Assembly (NCBI RefSeq): GCF_022539665.2
Contig: NC_081331.1
Location: 6,544,501 to 6,608,500 of the forward strand
Source of the DNA: Daphnia carinata
Taxonomy: Eukaryota; Arthropoda; Branchiopoda; Diplostraca; Daphniidae
Direction of reading: 5' to 3'
DNA length: 64,000 nucleotides
Numbering within the stretch: the stretch's first letter is position 1; each line of letters starts with the position of its first letter. The notes beneath the pieces were generated by a model. That model worked only from the letters and a program-made list of their open reading frames with translations. It was not told the DNA's origin and ran no database searches. This document shows, piece by piece, positions 23,998-36,789 of the stretch. Position numbers and translations under genes: made by a program.

Positions 23998-26900
23998 TTA
24001 AGTTTGATGAAGGTTAGTTCCTCTTTCTTCTGCTTCGTTAAGAATCAGCATGGCTTCCATAAGCAGATTTCGAAGTGGTGGACCTTCGAACGAATTACGA
24101 TGTTGCAATTCAGGTTGAGTTTGGCTGCGAGACAATAACTTCCATTTGCTTTCTTTTTTCACGTTGGCCTTCGTCTCCGGTGTGCAAGGAAGAGAACTGC
24201 GACTATTTTTCTTTGATAGCTCTCTTGACGGATTTGGGTTCATATCATTAATGCTATCTGTTATATCGGAATCATTAAAACCGGAATCCATGCTGGAAGA
24301 CTTGGCGTTGATAAGTGATGGTCGAATAGCTTCATTAGTTTGCTTGGAGTTGTCGACTTGATCCTCGGTAGAACTCGGAGTAGATTGATTGAGTGGTTGT
24401 TGATATTGACCAAGTCTCATAACAGACAACTCCATCAAGGCGAATATCCCACGGCCAAGATCAGGTTTGAAGGCCGTTGCGATACCAGGGAGAGGCTGAC
24501 GCTTTACTTCATCCTTTACGTTTCCCATGGAACCCGTAAATTGTAAAGCGAAATCAAAGGCGGCCTAATTGAAATAAGAAAATTCTTGTCAATCTAAAGG
24601 GGTTTTTAAAAATTTAATTAGTAGTAGATACTTTGGATTTCAAAGCTATAAATGCGTTCCCGTGTTGACCATTGTATGAGAGCTGATGTCCCACAACTTT
24701 TCGCATCTCCATAGCTTGCGCAGCGAGTGCATGACTTGTTTCCTCCCATTTTTGCCTTAATTCTTTCGACTGCCAAGATAAAAATGAATTAAAATGTAGT
24801 GCCAAAGTGTTTGTTGCTGGAAGCAACGATTCGGATAAATAATGTTAACCTTGAGAGCCTTTGTGATGAAGGTAATGATTATGGCCCAATATGCGATACC
24901 TAGCGTGACCCAGATAATCCAACAAACACGGTAGAACCACAACAGCGGGAAATTCGTTTGCTGAGCTATTTACAATAAAATGTTTCGCAAATAGTAACAT
25001 GCAATTGAAACAAATGAAACAACTAGACACTGTGGTATGGCCCATTAAAAATGTTTCAGTTAAAAACGAAATGTTTTCGCATTCAATTTGCTATTGAGTT
25101 GAGCAGCATGCTTGTCAATTTGGAGATCACTCTCACCTGCAACAATATCTCCAAAGCCAATGGTTGTGAGCGTGACAAACGAAAAATATGTAGCATCCAG
25201 GTAAGACCAATCCTTTACAAGTAGAACAATATTAAAGCTAATAACAGTGGTAAGTGCATCCAAGGTTTGGTCGTTAAAAAGGGGTGTAAAGGAAATGCGG
25301 TAGGAGCATGAAAAATATTTACTAACTAAAGGGATTTACCTTACCTCGATGAAAACGAAAATCGCTGCGGGAATGAAAAGGAAGATAGCAAGTCCAGGAA
25401 GGAAAAATAAGATCGCTGCAATGAAGATGCTGAGTTGTTTATCTTTCTTAAATTTCTCCTGTTGTCGTTCGTACAGGTGCAGAAAGCCATTGCTGAAATA
25501 GTCGCTGGTCGAAGTGAGAAACACTCCGCATATCGGGATTCCAATGAGCCCGTAAAACATGCAGAAGATTTTACCCCAACTGGTTTTTGGACTAGATAAA
25601 CAAATCAAATTTCTCAACATCATTTACAACTGAGCGTCAAAATAAATCAAATGTTACATACCTGAAATTTCCGTAACCTGTGAAATTGCATAATCCAAAA
25701 TTTAATAAAAATATTATTCGTACGGTACACGTGTCTGTCATTGCCACTTACATTACAAAGTTATTGCACCTTTGTTCAAAAGAAATATGTAAAAAAAAAA
25801 ACAGCTTTGTTTTTGTTAAAGTATCCGTTACATTTTACGAACACGCTTTATAGGGTTAGTAATTCAGACATGTTTAAAATAATAGATTCCGGTGGACAGT
25901 CCGTACCACAGCCAGAGAATTCTAGTTGTTAGTATAAACGGGTTCGCGGATGTACAGCCTTTCTCAAACGAACGTTAAACAAAATGTGAAAGGTTTTCCT
26001 CGAACGTACGTTATTTCCTTAATAATCTGATACAGAAGGCAAACCGGCCAAACTTGGTATGAGTTACTGCAATCATGCAAGTCAATAGCAAACCAATATC
26101 AGATAGAATATTACATCAGCTGTCCTAAGTCACGGACAAATAAACTTTGCGAAATATTAGTTACTGTTAAATTTACCGACGGTGGTGAGGATTGTCATGC
26201 ACAAAAACAATGCGCTTGAAAATTCCCACGGATTGTCTCCATTCGCGCACTCATCGGTCTTGTTTAAAAATGTTAAAGTGTTGCACGATTCTTGCACAGC
26301 GGCCAACCACACTAACGAATCTTCTCGTTGCACGCTGTCACGCCTTTTCACGAGATTTTCAACTATGGAGGCATTTAAATTTATTTTTAAAATTCTATGA
26401 AAGACTGTCATCACCAAAGGTTTGTTTTTCTAAGAAAAGCTTTTACCTGAATTGACAAGATGCTGACAGAACGTGTCGTTTATCATGATTTCTATAAATA
26501 TCAACGAATACATTAGATAGAAATAAGCAGCAGGTTTTTTTTTCCTTCTCATTTTGTTAACATCGTGCATTAAAAAAGACATTCACAAAATGCCTTGCGG
26601 AAGCACTTATCGCCATATCCTTTGCGTGATAAATTCTCTACGCTATCTGTGGTTTGAAACCAAGGACACATTCCAAATCATCGCTTTTTCTTTATAACAA
26701 AAAAAAACTTAAGGAAACAGGACTAACTAATGTAGCGTTCAAAAGTTCCTTTACAAACAGTAAACTGAGCAGAGACAGTAAGCAAATCATTAGCTTTCTC
26801 AGCTGTGTTTGTCTTTCCTTTTCCATTTTAATTTGTATAAGATTTCGAAAGCATACGATTTGATTCTTCAAAATTATTCTCGCAAATTATACCCTGACTG

Positions 26901-27112
26901 TAGAGCCTTGGTCAAAACAAGATTATTCAACAAAACAAAACTAGAATAACCACTAGCAAAACGGAGAAAAAGAAGAAAATATTCAAATTGTTACGTTTAG
27001 GTAGCGATGAGAGATGATACGTTGGGCTTTCAAGATAATAAAAAACTAGTCCACCGCTTAGTAGGTAGAACCAGAACCCCAAATGGATAACCAACGAGCT
27101 TTTGCACCCCAT
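23998..27112 (-). CDS. Two-pore-domain potassium channel (KCNK/K2P family)
   Basis: Background K+ channel of the plasma membrane with four membrane segments and two pore loops. Clear minus-strand exons are 26177-26429 (pore 1, CMTILTTVG), a 16-nt microexon 25662-25677 (YGNFS), 25345-25591 (M2-M3, [20 protein letters not shown]), 25137-25212 (pore 2, [14 protein letters not shown]), 24850-24965 (M4, [20 protein letters not shown]), about 24633-24771, and 23998 to about 24565 (cytosolic tail). The proposed N-terminus [20 protein letters not shown] at 27112 is a good M1, but I could not find an in-phase junction to the next exon. The extracellular loop has possible N-glycosylation sites (NKT, NAS). 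The filters are GYG and GFG, the usual K2P pair. The tail of about 240 residues is Ser/Thr-rich. Subfamily not assigned; the pore 2 motif resembles TREK/TALK types. Confidence 0.88.
25662..25677 (-). other. 16-nt microexon carrying the first K+ selectivity filter
   Basis: Upstream exon ends ACC-GTC-G at 26177 and the downstream exon begins T-CCA-AAA at 25591. Between them, a TTTCACAG acceptor, 16 nt (GTTACGGAAATTTCAG) and a GTATGT donor give an in-frame V-G-Y-G-N-F-S-P. Without it the channel loses the invariant GYG and shifts frame. The flanking introns are about 500 and 70 nt. Confidence 0.85.
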
Positions 27113-30100
27113 ATCTTTCTCCTATATCTTTTCTCAACAAAATTCCAGGTCTGCACCGCGATGGAACTTCACTTGTTTGCACATAATCTACAGACAACTG
27201 CCAAATAGAGGCATCAGGTATATAGCGTTCGGACGCAGCCACACCTGTATAAAGCTTCTATGGCGAAAAGTGCTACTAGCTAAATAGGAAAACTAGTTTG
27301 GCTACTTGCCCACATGCGTTGCTGCATTACATTTTAAATGCCTTTTTCGTGAAAGCGACATAACTTGAATATGAACCAGGTCCCGCTAATAGAATTCCAT
27401 ATATGGAGAGAGAGCTTCTAGGCCAGACATTGTTTTTAAATGCGATTTTTATTTAGTCACATAATTAAGAAAGTAAGATTACTCGTCATCAATACGATAA
27501 TCAAATTTGTTTCTTCCATGCGTCTCGTTCAAACGAGTTACAATACCGTACATGCACCGTGTCCGTTTGGCATATTTAATTCATTAAACTGGTACGGTGA
27601 ATCAACATTGTGAAATGAGCGCAACAAGTAAAATGCAAATAAGAAAGCTGATTTGAAGTTTATATATACAGCTGGCTGTATAACGTTAAGCAACGTATTT
27701 TGGTGACTCCAGTTTATAAGCGCAAAATAGTTGGAAGAAAGGGCACATTACCACGAGACATTGGATTGTTATCAAAGATCTCTCTGGGGGAGGTCAAAGA
27801 GAAAGCAAGAAGCACTAAGTCTTTTTGTGGATATCGTATAAGAACGGAGTGCTAGATGTTTCATCCCTCCAAAAGAAGTCGATCGATTCTGCAGCTTACC
27901 CTCGTCCCCAAGAGTTAGTCGTGGATCTGACATCATTACGACAAGAACAACGATAGCCTATCAAGCGGATCGATTACAAAATGGGAGGATAACTCTTTTA
28001 AACTTTATCTTTAGGATTTCTGAAAACTAAGAATTTGTTTTAAAATACTAAGCTGACATCTTTCGACAGTAAAATTGCTGTATATTCATTGATTGGACTA
28101 GCACGGTTGTCTAACTCGAAAATGTCTAATTATTATCCCAATCCCTAACATGAATGATATACCCCCAATTTCTGCTTATTTCTTCCATAACTTTTTGTTT
28201 CTTTGATTTCACTTTAGCATCTAGTTCATTAGGACAATCGTATCACTCTGCACTCAAAGTATATCATTATAAATACTTGTTTCCACGCCATGATAATAGT
28301 GTCACGATCACGATAAGAGATATATACAGATTGCAAAACCAGTAAGCGAACTAGTTCTTACTAGTTTACCAGCCCTTTCCCGCAAATGATCTTAAATTTA
28401 AATTTTTATGCCAGCCACTAACCAAGTACTATAGGCTGCTAAATTTATTGCAGTCGTGAAACGTCCTTTCACAGCCGTCCCTGTGAAGAAAAAAAGTTGC
28501 GCGTAAAACTCCCGATGGTGCGATATCGAATAAAAATGCACACAAAGCAAAAGTCGGTGTGTGTGTATATCACGAAACAGCCTCACCTTTTTTTGGCATG
28601 TGCTGTTGTAAAGGAAAGCGATTGCGATGCAAAAGATCAGAGTGCCTCTTTCTAGCACATTATTTTCATTTATACTCTTCATTTGGAATAGAAAGGCTCT
28701 AATGGCGGCATGTAAGCATTGGTGGTTAATGTAATTACACGAGAAGTTCATCCGATTTCAAAGAGAAGGGTCCCTACGTACGTCAGCCGGTTTCACGGTG
28801 AATACTTATTAACAATTTTGTATACGCAGATGGTCGTTTGCAAGTCTGAATTGAAGGTCAAAAGTTATTTTAGCATTGTGGCAATGCAAATATAAAGCCG
28901 AGGAAAATGAATGCATCATTTGGAAATAGAAGCTTTGAAACTCTATACCGTCTATTTACTGAAGACCTATGTTAGGAACTATTAGAATGCATTAGCAAGT
29001 CTTTCCAAACGCGCTCTAGAAATTGGGTTTAACCCCAATTTGAAAAATGGGGGGAAAGGCTACGTTCGAGACCGTGGTCTACTGAACTGCTCTAAAAAAG
29101 AGATCTGTTATGAAACCCCCCTCATCTTAGGTTCTAAGCGATCACATCGCTTTCGCTAGGATTAAATTTCATATCACAAGAGCAGCCTGAAGTTCAGTAG
29201 TCCAATCATTTGTACCGGAATGAAACAAGCCACCGATTGATGTTCAGGGTATACAGATTACGCTTTTGTGTGCAAATGGTTACATGCTGATTGACAACCT
29301 GGATTTCAAATGACATGGAGATCTTGGCCCATTAAAATTGTTGAAACAAAAGAAGGGGAAAGAACATTGACATACAGGACAAAGTTCTTTTGTGCAACTG
29401 AATCCAACGACGCTTTTGTCAATGCTAGCTTTCAATTCAGCTATTCGTACCGATTGACATACATGTCACCAATGATGCTGATTAAATGCTATATAGAAAT
29501 GTCACAATAAGAAACTTTCATCACTGTCATGGAGGTTAGATAACCTTAAATCATGTTCCCTGCTTGTCATCAATAAAAAGATGCGTCTACAACCCATGCG
29601 CGTAGATATGCTGTTATTGATCACATTCACTCGGAGAATTGGTTCAAATGCCTAACCGCGCATAAGTACTGTATCCAACAAGTTGTCACATCATTTACGA
29701 CGGTTAAATGAATTCAGCATTGGTGTTGCAACTAAGCTGATATCTGTACAACATGATGCAACCTATAGATGCAAATCAATCTCACCTTTGTTAAGAAAAA
29801 AAATCAAAGGTGATGACGCAATGTCTGGTTTGCGATTGGCATCTCACTGGAGAAACCCCCAGTGCGCAACTGTTGACGTGGTTGCACCGCAACGTTAAAT
29901 CAATGATTTTCGTAGATCTATCCTACTGTGCAAATCTCACCTGCTTCTAGTCAATTTGATTCGATGAATTGACAGAAAATTGATCAACGTTTAAAACGAG
30001 GCGCTGTGAAGCTATTTTATTTTTTTTATGATCTACATTTCTTACGGGAGTGGGAAATGCAAATATGTAGTTCCTACCTCTTAGAAACGCATGACGTCCG

Positions 30101-33100
30101 TTGCAGGGCGTACGTCAGCAAGTAAAATATGCGGAGCAATCCTTTTTGGACGATGAATTGCAAATCGAACTAAGTCTTCACAGTGCATCACTGATTCCTA
30201 CTTCTAAAGAAATCTTAAAAACGAAACAAAGGCCATTGAATGTTAATCGGCATTCCTTTCATTTTTTTTTCCTGGATGAATAAAAACTCTTCGCATTTTG
30301 TTTTCCATGTATACCTAATGTAGGGCAATCGTATACCCGATGCTTACCGGATGTTATATTCGCTTCATTTGCTATGCATAATGCCAAACCGTTACGCCAC
30401 TTTAATTCCAACGCCGTCAATTTCTTTCTGCTGACTGCACGATTTCGCCGTTTGGAATTCGGACGGTGATTGAACTAGCCTCTTGAATTACAATTGACCT
30501 GAGGATTGATCATAAGCGCGACATGATATTAAAAGATGATTGCCAGCTGCTTTCATGTATATAGCCAACACCTGCGCAAAACACGATTTTCACCATAAGA
30601 ATGACAATATCTGAAGAACTTGCTTTACGACATTGACTGATATTACTTTATTATGCATTTACCACTTAAAGTACAGTCTTTCTGGGAAACAAGCACTCAC
30701 AATTTACGTTTGCATATAATAAGAGAGCAACTGTTTGCCTTTTATCTAATCAATACTTCATCTTTTTGAATAGGAAGAATTACAACGTGGATCAGCGGCT
30801 TTTGAAAAATCAATTAGATTAAAGGATGTGAAACGACGTGGCTTAACATATAGTAGCTGCTTTAGCGATTACTTCACATAGCCATGGACAATTTTTATCT
30901 TAGTTTTTCATTTAACAGTTATGCAGGTGCAACAAACCTTGAATTGTGCGATAACCAAACAGCAGCCAGACAAACAAGTTGTTTTCGCTCATGCAACGAC
31001 GCAACGAAACATGCGTGTTACTTTTTAATGCAAGTCAGATTGTATATAGTTATTTTATCAACGAAAAAGTACTCGGGCCCATCCACGCAAACACGAAACT
31101 TTTTCTTTGGTTCTATTGCATTTGGTAAATATGCGGCTACGTTCATCGGCAAACTTGTCGTATACAAATGGAACTTGTGGTATAACCCTAACTGACTGTG
31201 CGATACTCACCGCAATGTGTTTGTGAAGTTTCTTCGGTTTTCAGCCTCGGGAATTTATTGAGAGAAACGAAAGTTTTACATCAGCCTTGTTCCAGCTGTT
31301 TATTTTTTTTTTAAGGCTTTTAGGGTTCCATACTTTTCCTTATGTAAACAGGGTGCCTCAAGGAATTATATTTTACTAACTGTTTTTTAAATAACCACAG
31401 AAGCTTTTAAATGAATCTTAGTTAAATGCATTTCGTGTAAGCGAGTGCGTTGGCAAACCCATTTTTGGTGCGAGCAAACTGCGTCATCATACATCGCTGC
31501 TAGTTGTGCTTTCCGCACCTCGAAATTGTTTGCACACCATAAACGGAGAGTCATTGATTAAACGACTCTCGCGTTTCAGTGCCACATGAAATTAAGAAAC
31601 TAAAGCATTTGGTATGAAATAAACCTCTTAATTCATACGTGCGTGTGACAAGCGGTCATCGTTAGAGGCTAAGTCATCTTTGTTTACTATTTTAGTGGAA
31701 TTGATATGGTTTTTAAAATACACAGCAATGAATTAAAAAAAAGACCTATGATCTATGTCTATTGTTTATTCCCTTGTAAGGCAATCGGAAAAAATGTGCT
31801 ACAATGAAACAATTTAATCATAAGCTATATTGATATTCATTCGTTACGAAATGGCAAATTTTTTAGAGATCCCAGCTGAGACAAGCAAATGAAACGTGTG
31901 GACTGGTACATAAGATCGTCGACACGCCATGTCTGTTATTGTTGAACCACTAGTTTTTCCAGTTTACACATGGTCGATGAACTTGCAAACAAATCGAGAC
32001 TTCACCAAGTCCACATTCCGCCAGATGCAATTATTCATAAGAACTGATGTATGTTTATTATGCAAAACAACTGGCTTTGCGATTACCGCCACTCTGTGAC
32101 GATGGCATTCGTTCCAGCTACGGTTCCTTGGTCAATGGCGGGCAAAGCAATAGAAATCCAATTTTGCCCGAAGAAATTAAATGGAGAGAGCAGCTTTTAA
32201 AGCATACTACTACACGCAGTTGTTAATGTGTCATTACAAGTGAATATGATGGAAAACCTCGTCCTATCTTAATAAAGACAATATCATTTTCCAACGTGGC
32301 CGTATGTCACAATCCAAATGCATAATGAACAACTCTTCGTTGGCTAATTGTTCATCGTAGCCGTATGCAGCTGACAACTTGCGTTTTCCGGAAGCTATCC
32401 TAGCAACGCCAACTGGAGCATTTAATGAACATTTATCATTAGAAATAAATATCCAACATTCATAAAGATCGGATTTAGATCGACTCTATTAGACGTTTCT
32501 CTATACAATTGGAAGTGCTGGCGGTCCGATGCTCATTTATAACTGTCCCATCGGTCATCTTAAGTTCCGACTGCTGTTCTCGATTGCATAGAGACTATAT
32601 GAACGGAAATTTATGGGGTGCAGTCTCTTGATCATAAACAATCAACCGTTTGGTAATATTTCAACATAATGTTGAATGATTCCGGAAGATGTGAGGAAAA
32701 GGAAATTTCGTAATTAATCAAACGTGTATTTTTTTTCAACGCAGCAAACAATTCAATCATTTTTTTTTGTAAAGCGATAGCTCAAAAAAGTGTTGCATGG
32801 AAATCATAAGTTATTACATAATATCTTATCGCTGCCAAATGCGACGTGGTTCCTATATCGGCCAGGCATGTTGACGTTTTTTATGGTTGGCTGACAAAAA
32901 AATCAGCCAACAATTTCAAGTTGTTTATTGTGTATCCTGTCATGCCAGCCAACCTATCTTAAACGAGATTAATGTGCATGTATCCTGAATTGCTAGCGTT
33001 GGTTTCCTATCGATAAACTCAAAATTACCTGACGCAAACACGAACTAAAATGTAATTGTGTGAAATATTAAATAATTTCTACAGCTAACTAACTTATGAG

Positions 33101-33440
33101 TGTAGGTTTTTTGGCATCACATGTGGCAGTGACAGGTTGACAGCATAGGTAGTAAAAAAGCAGAATAGAATGTAAACGTAGGTCGTCGATGCGATAAAAA
33201 AATAGATTTAATTTCAACTGTGAATATTTACTTGTGATAATCTGTTGTAACACACGTTTTTTAAAATTCAGCTTTGAATAACATCCCTGCTCAGTATAAC
33301 ATCCACATGTTTTCCTGAAACTTTGATTGATTCATACCTCGAGGCTTGCCTTTCAATCACTTTACTTGTTGACTATGAGCAACGCATAGCTGGCTAAACT
33401 TTGCCCAGGTTATTTTGTTTCTGATCCTGATATAACATTA
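27113..33440. other. Gene-poor AT-rich region
   Basis: About 6.3 kb with only short open frames, none with recognisable content, and no convincing splice-linked exons. It probably includes the K+ channel promoter at its left end (about 27113-27900). The only internal structure I can support is a cluster of stem-loops at 29020-29200, listed separately. No tRNA-like T-arm or known miRNA seed was noticed. Confidence 0.45.
29020..29200. other. Cluster of perfect stem-loops, function unknown
   Basis: A perfect 8-bp stem AAATTGGG/CCCAATTT (29020-29041, 6-nt loop) is followed by a perfect 7-bp stem AAGCGAT/ATCGCTT (29136-29152, 3-nt loop). The second lies inside a long-range pairing of CTACTGAACT (29079-29088) with AGTTCAGTAG (29191-29200), extended by GCTCT/AGAGC across a 7-nt bulge. 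The nested layout suggests a folded RNA or the arms of a small mobile element. No terminal repeats or target-site duplication were found. Confidence 0.4.
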
Positions 33441-34196
33441 GCCTAACTTTCCTCATCCTTTGTTATTGGGCCCATAACAAAATGGTCTACGGATAAGAAT
33501 GCCGACAGTGGCTCCTGGCCATTTTAATTCTGATTTATTGTTAGCATACATTATCAAGAATGAAATTGCGTGCAATACTTGGTGGCATGAGAACAGAAGG
33601 CCCATCCATTTGTGTCCTGCTGGACGGAATTGGGGCACACCCTTTTTCATTAGCCGTAGTCGTCGTACTTGTTGCTTTGATGGATGCAGGGGGTCGCACA
33701 CTAGTATACCCAATAAATTTACAATTTCCTCAACAGCTTTATCTAAAACTAATTATATCGCACTATGGGGAATCCATATTCTTTTGGTTGGATGACACGT
33801 CCGTGTTAAATTTGTTTTACAAGATACGAATTGCATCTCCATCGCTGGTGATAAAGTGAGTTAGAACTCTTTCTAACTCACCAGACGAAAGTAATTGAGC
33901 TCAAACACTAAAACCTATTTATAATTACTTCAATCCGACGCCTATATTTCCCTTCGTATATTACCTAGGCTTGAAATTTTGAACTTGAATCTGCTTGAAT
34001 CCGCGCTTCCAAACACAATCGTCCCTGTAGTAGAAGAGGCTTTCAAACCTCTTGTGACAGACGGTCCCGTATTCATTTTTCGGCGTAAACTGTACGGGGG
34101 CAAAGAGCTGCTAATCGAATTGTTTTTGGAGTGTTTTGTAATTTTACGAATTGGAAAAAATTGTATTAAATACTCGCATCTACACAGATAATTGCA
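33441..34196. promoter_or_regulatory. Region upstream of LEPROT
   Basis: At 33480-33720 several frames on both strands are open for about 180-280 nt (for example 33499-33795 and 33560-33859 plus, 33453-33713 minus). None resembles a family I know, and splice-linked continuation was not found. It could be a decayed gene fragment or a promoter-associated block of the LEPROT gene. CACAGATAATTGCAATGG gives the LEPROT start a good context. Confidence 0.35.
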
Positions 34197-35067
34197 ATGG
34201 CAGGAATAAGGGGTGAGTCTCGGTCTTAACATTATAGTGTCTTTTCAGTTATATACCTCCTAGACTTAGCTTAACCTACACACAAAGCCATTTTATGAGT
34301 CATACTTCCGGCTTTGTCGTTAGTATGTAAAAAAAAATGTTAATCGATGAATGTTTATTAATGTATGATTAATTAATATGTAACAATTCTATGACCTGGA
34401 ACAACTGTCCATCTGGTGTTATGTTGTCAATCATTTTGTATATCCAGCGTAAGTATGAATAGATAGTTTTCGACATTTAGTTCACAGTTTGAATAAATTT
34501 ATTTTCTTACAGTCTTATTGGATTAGCCTTCTCAGGCTCCATTGGTATGACATTTCTAGTATTGGCTTGTGCCTTGCCCCAGTATGGGTAAGTTTTTGTG
34601 AATACACCGTGTTGTAAACAAAAATTTTAAGAATAATCATTTTGAACAAATGTGTTCTCAGCAACTGGTGGCCATTTTTTATGGTAGCGTTTTATTTGTT
34701 GGCACCTCTTCCTGTTGTGTTTTCACGAAGATATGGAGATGGGACAGGAAATACAAACCCTTGCCGTGAGATTGCCCTGTTCATTACAGCATGCATTATT
34801 GTGTCTGCCTTCAGCCTCCCCATTGTTCTAGCCAGAGCTCCAGCAACAGCACCAGTGGTAAGAAAAATATACATGCACAGATTTACATATCTCTCATACT
34901 AAAATGGATAACAAATTATAAAATTACTTAAAATGTTTTACGATTGATTTTAGATTGCGTGGGGTTCAGCAGGTTTAGTTATCACGGCCAATATTGTAGT
35001 ATTTCTCACTATCTTGGGATTTTTCCTCGCTTTTGACAATGACGACGTGGATTATAGCATGTGGTGA
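34197..35067 (+). CDS. LEPROT: LEPROT/OB-RGRP (VPS55-family) membrane protein
   Basis: Four-helix endosomal/Golgi membrane protein of the leptin receptor overlapping transcript family; the yeast relative Vps55 acts in late-endosome to vacuole traffic. Exons are 34197-34212, about 34527-34587, 34662-34857 and 34954-35067. The sequence has FSGSIGMTFLVLACALPQYG, NWWPFFMVAFYLLAPLPVVF, CREIALFITACIIVSAFSLP, IVLARAP, then IAWGSAGLVITANIVVFLTI, ending DYSMW. All align with human LEPROT (CREL.YF.T.GIVVSAFG.P, IVLAR, NA.IFLTI). The first exon (ATG-GCA-GGA-ATA-AGG-G) resembles the human MAGVKA start. The strong CAG acceptor at 34512 would put a stop codon in frame. The TAG acceptor at 34526 keeps the frame but shortens the first helix by about four residues. 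Confidence 0.88.
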
Positions 35068-36756
35068 GAATTCTTGTCAAAGGTGCCAACAAGTCCCTAT
35101 CTGTGTAAATAGAGCTACATTTTGGTTTGGTTGTTTAAAAATCTGAATTTCTCGAACTCGTCGAGCGGACACTTCTTCTATTTCTTTTCACTACTCTCTA
35201 CTATTTTGCCCTACAAACCGTTTATCTATAAGCGCTTTCATCCTTGTCTTCATCGCCTGGAATTTGAAAAAAAAAAAAATGAAGAGTTTTTTTGTTTCTT
35301 TCAAAAAGAAAATGTTTGTGTTGTATAATTGGTAATCAACGGATCACTTGACGCCGTAGGAACCATAATATACAACTTCAAATACAAAGCTACGGTTGTC
35401 TTTTTGGAGTTGCGCGGCAAACAAGTTTCCATTCCTTATTTCGTTTGACTAAAGAGTGGAAGGTGTCTCTCAATCCTCCTTTCCGCGCTCTACATCGACA
35501 TAGGAAAGGGCTGGAGGAAGAAAAGAAACCAAGTCTGTTTGCTCGTGTCAGCCAAGCCCCACCCCGGGCGTCCAACTCGATCTTGTTGGTGAGTATTGAT
35601 TTTAGCTTCCCTCCATTATTCTTTTTATACCGCAGACAATGAGAGGGCAGACTGGATTAAACTCGAATAGGCAATGTTGTTAAAAGCCACTCAACATCTT
35701 GAGCTGTCACGCGACAGTCTCGGGTCATTTCAATTGTCAAACAAAGCCCAGACAATTACGAATGTTATGATCGAAAGCTCAAGGATTTGAGAACGACATC
35801 GATGGTGCTTATGGCGAAAACCAGAAGCCAGCGTGTCGTGAGACCCATCGATGCAGATGTGAAATCGACACGATAGATGCTGTGGCTCGCACCTCCCTCC
35901 CTGAAACTCCCACAGCCAGTACACCTTCTCTCTTTACTCGTTGGTAGGCTCGCGCACGATCGGTTTGATCTGCCAGGTAGTCGGCCCCTCGCCATGTTTT
36001 CGAGTACTGGCGAGAAAGGGAGGAGTGTGTGTACAGTCTGTCCACCAGTTTGCAACCTGGAGAGATACTCGAGACTCATTTCGTTGTGGCTCGTCAGCGT
36101 GTTCGGGCCACTTTATATCGCGGAGCTTCTTTCGTTCAACACAATCGTTTCGTTTTCTTTTTTTGTTTTTTTTTTTGGACTTTTTATTTCGTGTCATCTC
36201 TGCGATTACAGGAATATTCACTCATCGCTCAATTGTGCTAACAAAAAACGACGCCCCTCGTGTCGACTTTGAATTTCGTGGCCATAAGAATTTGTTTTTG
36301 TTATTGTGTTGGAACAACGACTAACGTTCATCGAGGAGAACTATCATCTTTAGGTGGACAGAACATTTCCGTTTTAACGGATCCACGGACAACAGTTCAA
36401 CTGAATTCGCAAGCACAAGTGAATCTTTCCCAATCGGATTGTGAGATCGTCCAGGCAAAAGAAATTCGACCACTGCTGTCACTGACGTCTTTATCGCCAT
36501 TTAACAGGTGTCTATTGACTTTAAGTGCTGCCTTTCTAGAATAAGAAAAAAAAACAAGCTGAAAACAGGTAAACAAGGCTTTGGGTTCTTGTCACTACAC
36601 AATAGAATTTCATTCTATTGCCGTGTTGATACGCAAAAAAAGGAGAGAAAAAAAAACTAGAACTTGGCCTTGCTCTCTATTCTTTGTACGTGTATGTTTT
36701 CATTGGATTGAACGACCCACCCATACGGGGATGGCGGCCTCCTTTTTTCGCCGGTT

Positions 36757-36789
<33 letters not shown>

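Noticed and set aside
33453-33859. Possible transposase-like fragment
   Set aside because: Several frames are open but no catalytic motif, terminal repeat or target duplication was seen.
35877-36324. Overlapping 127-131-codon ORFs in three frames
   Set aside because: Openness in several frames at once reflects base composition; no domain or splice continuity.
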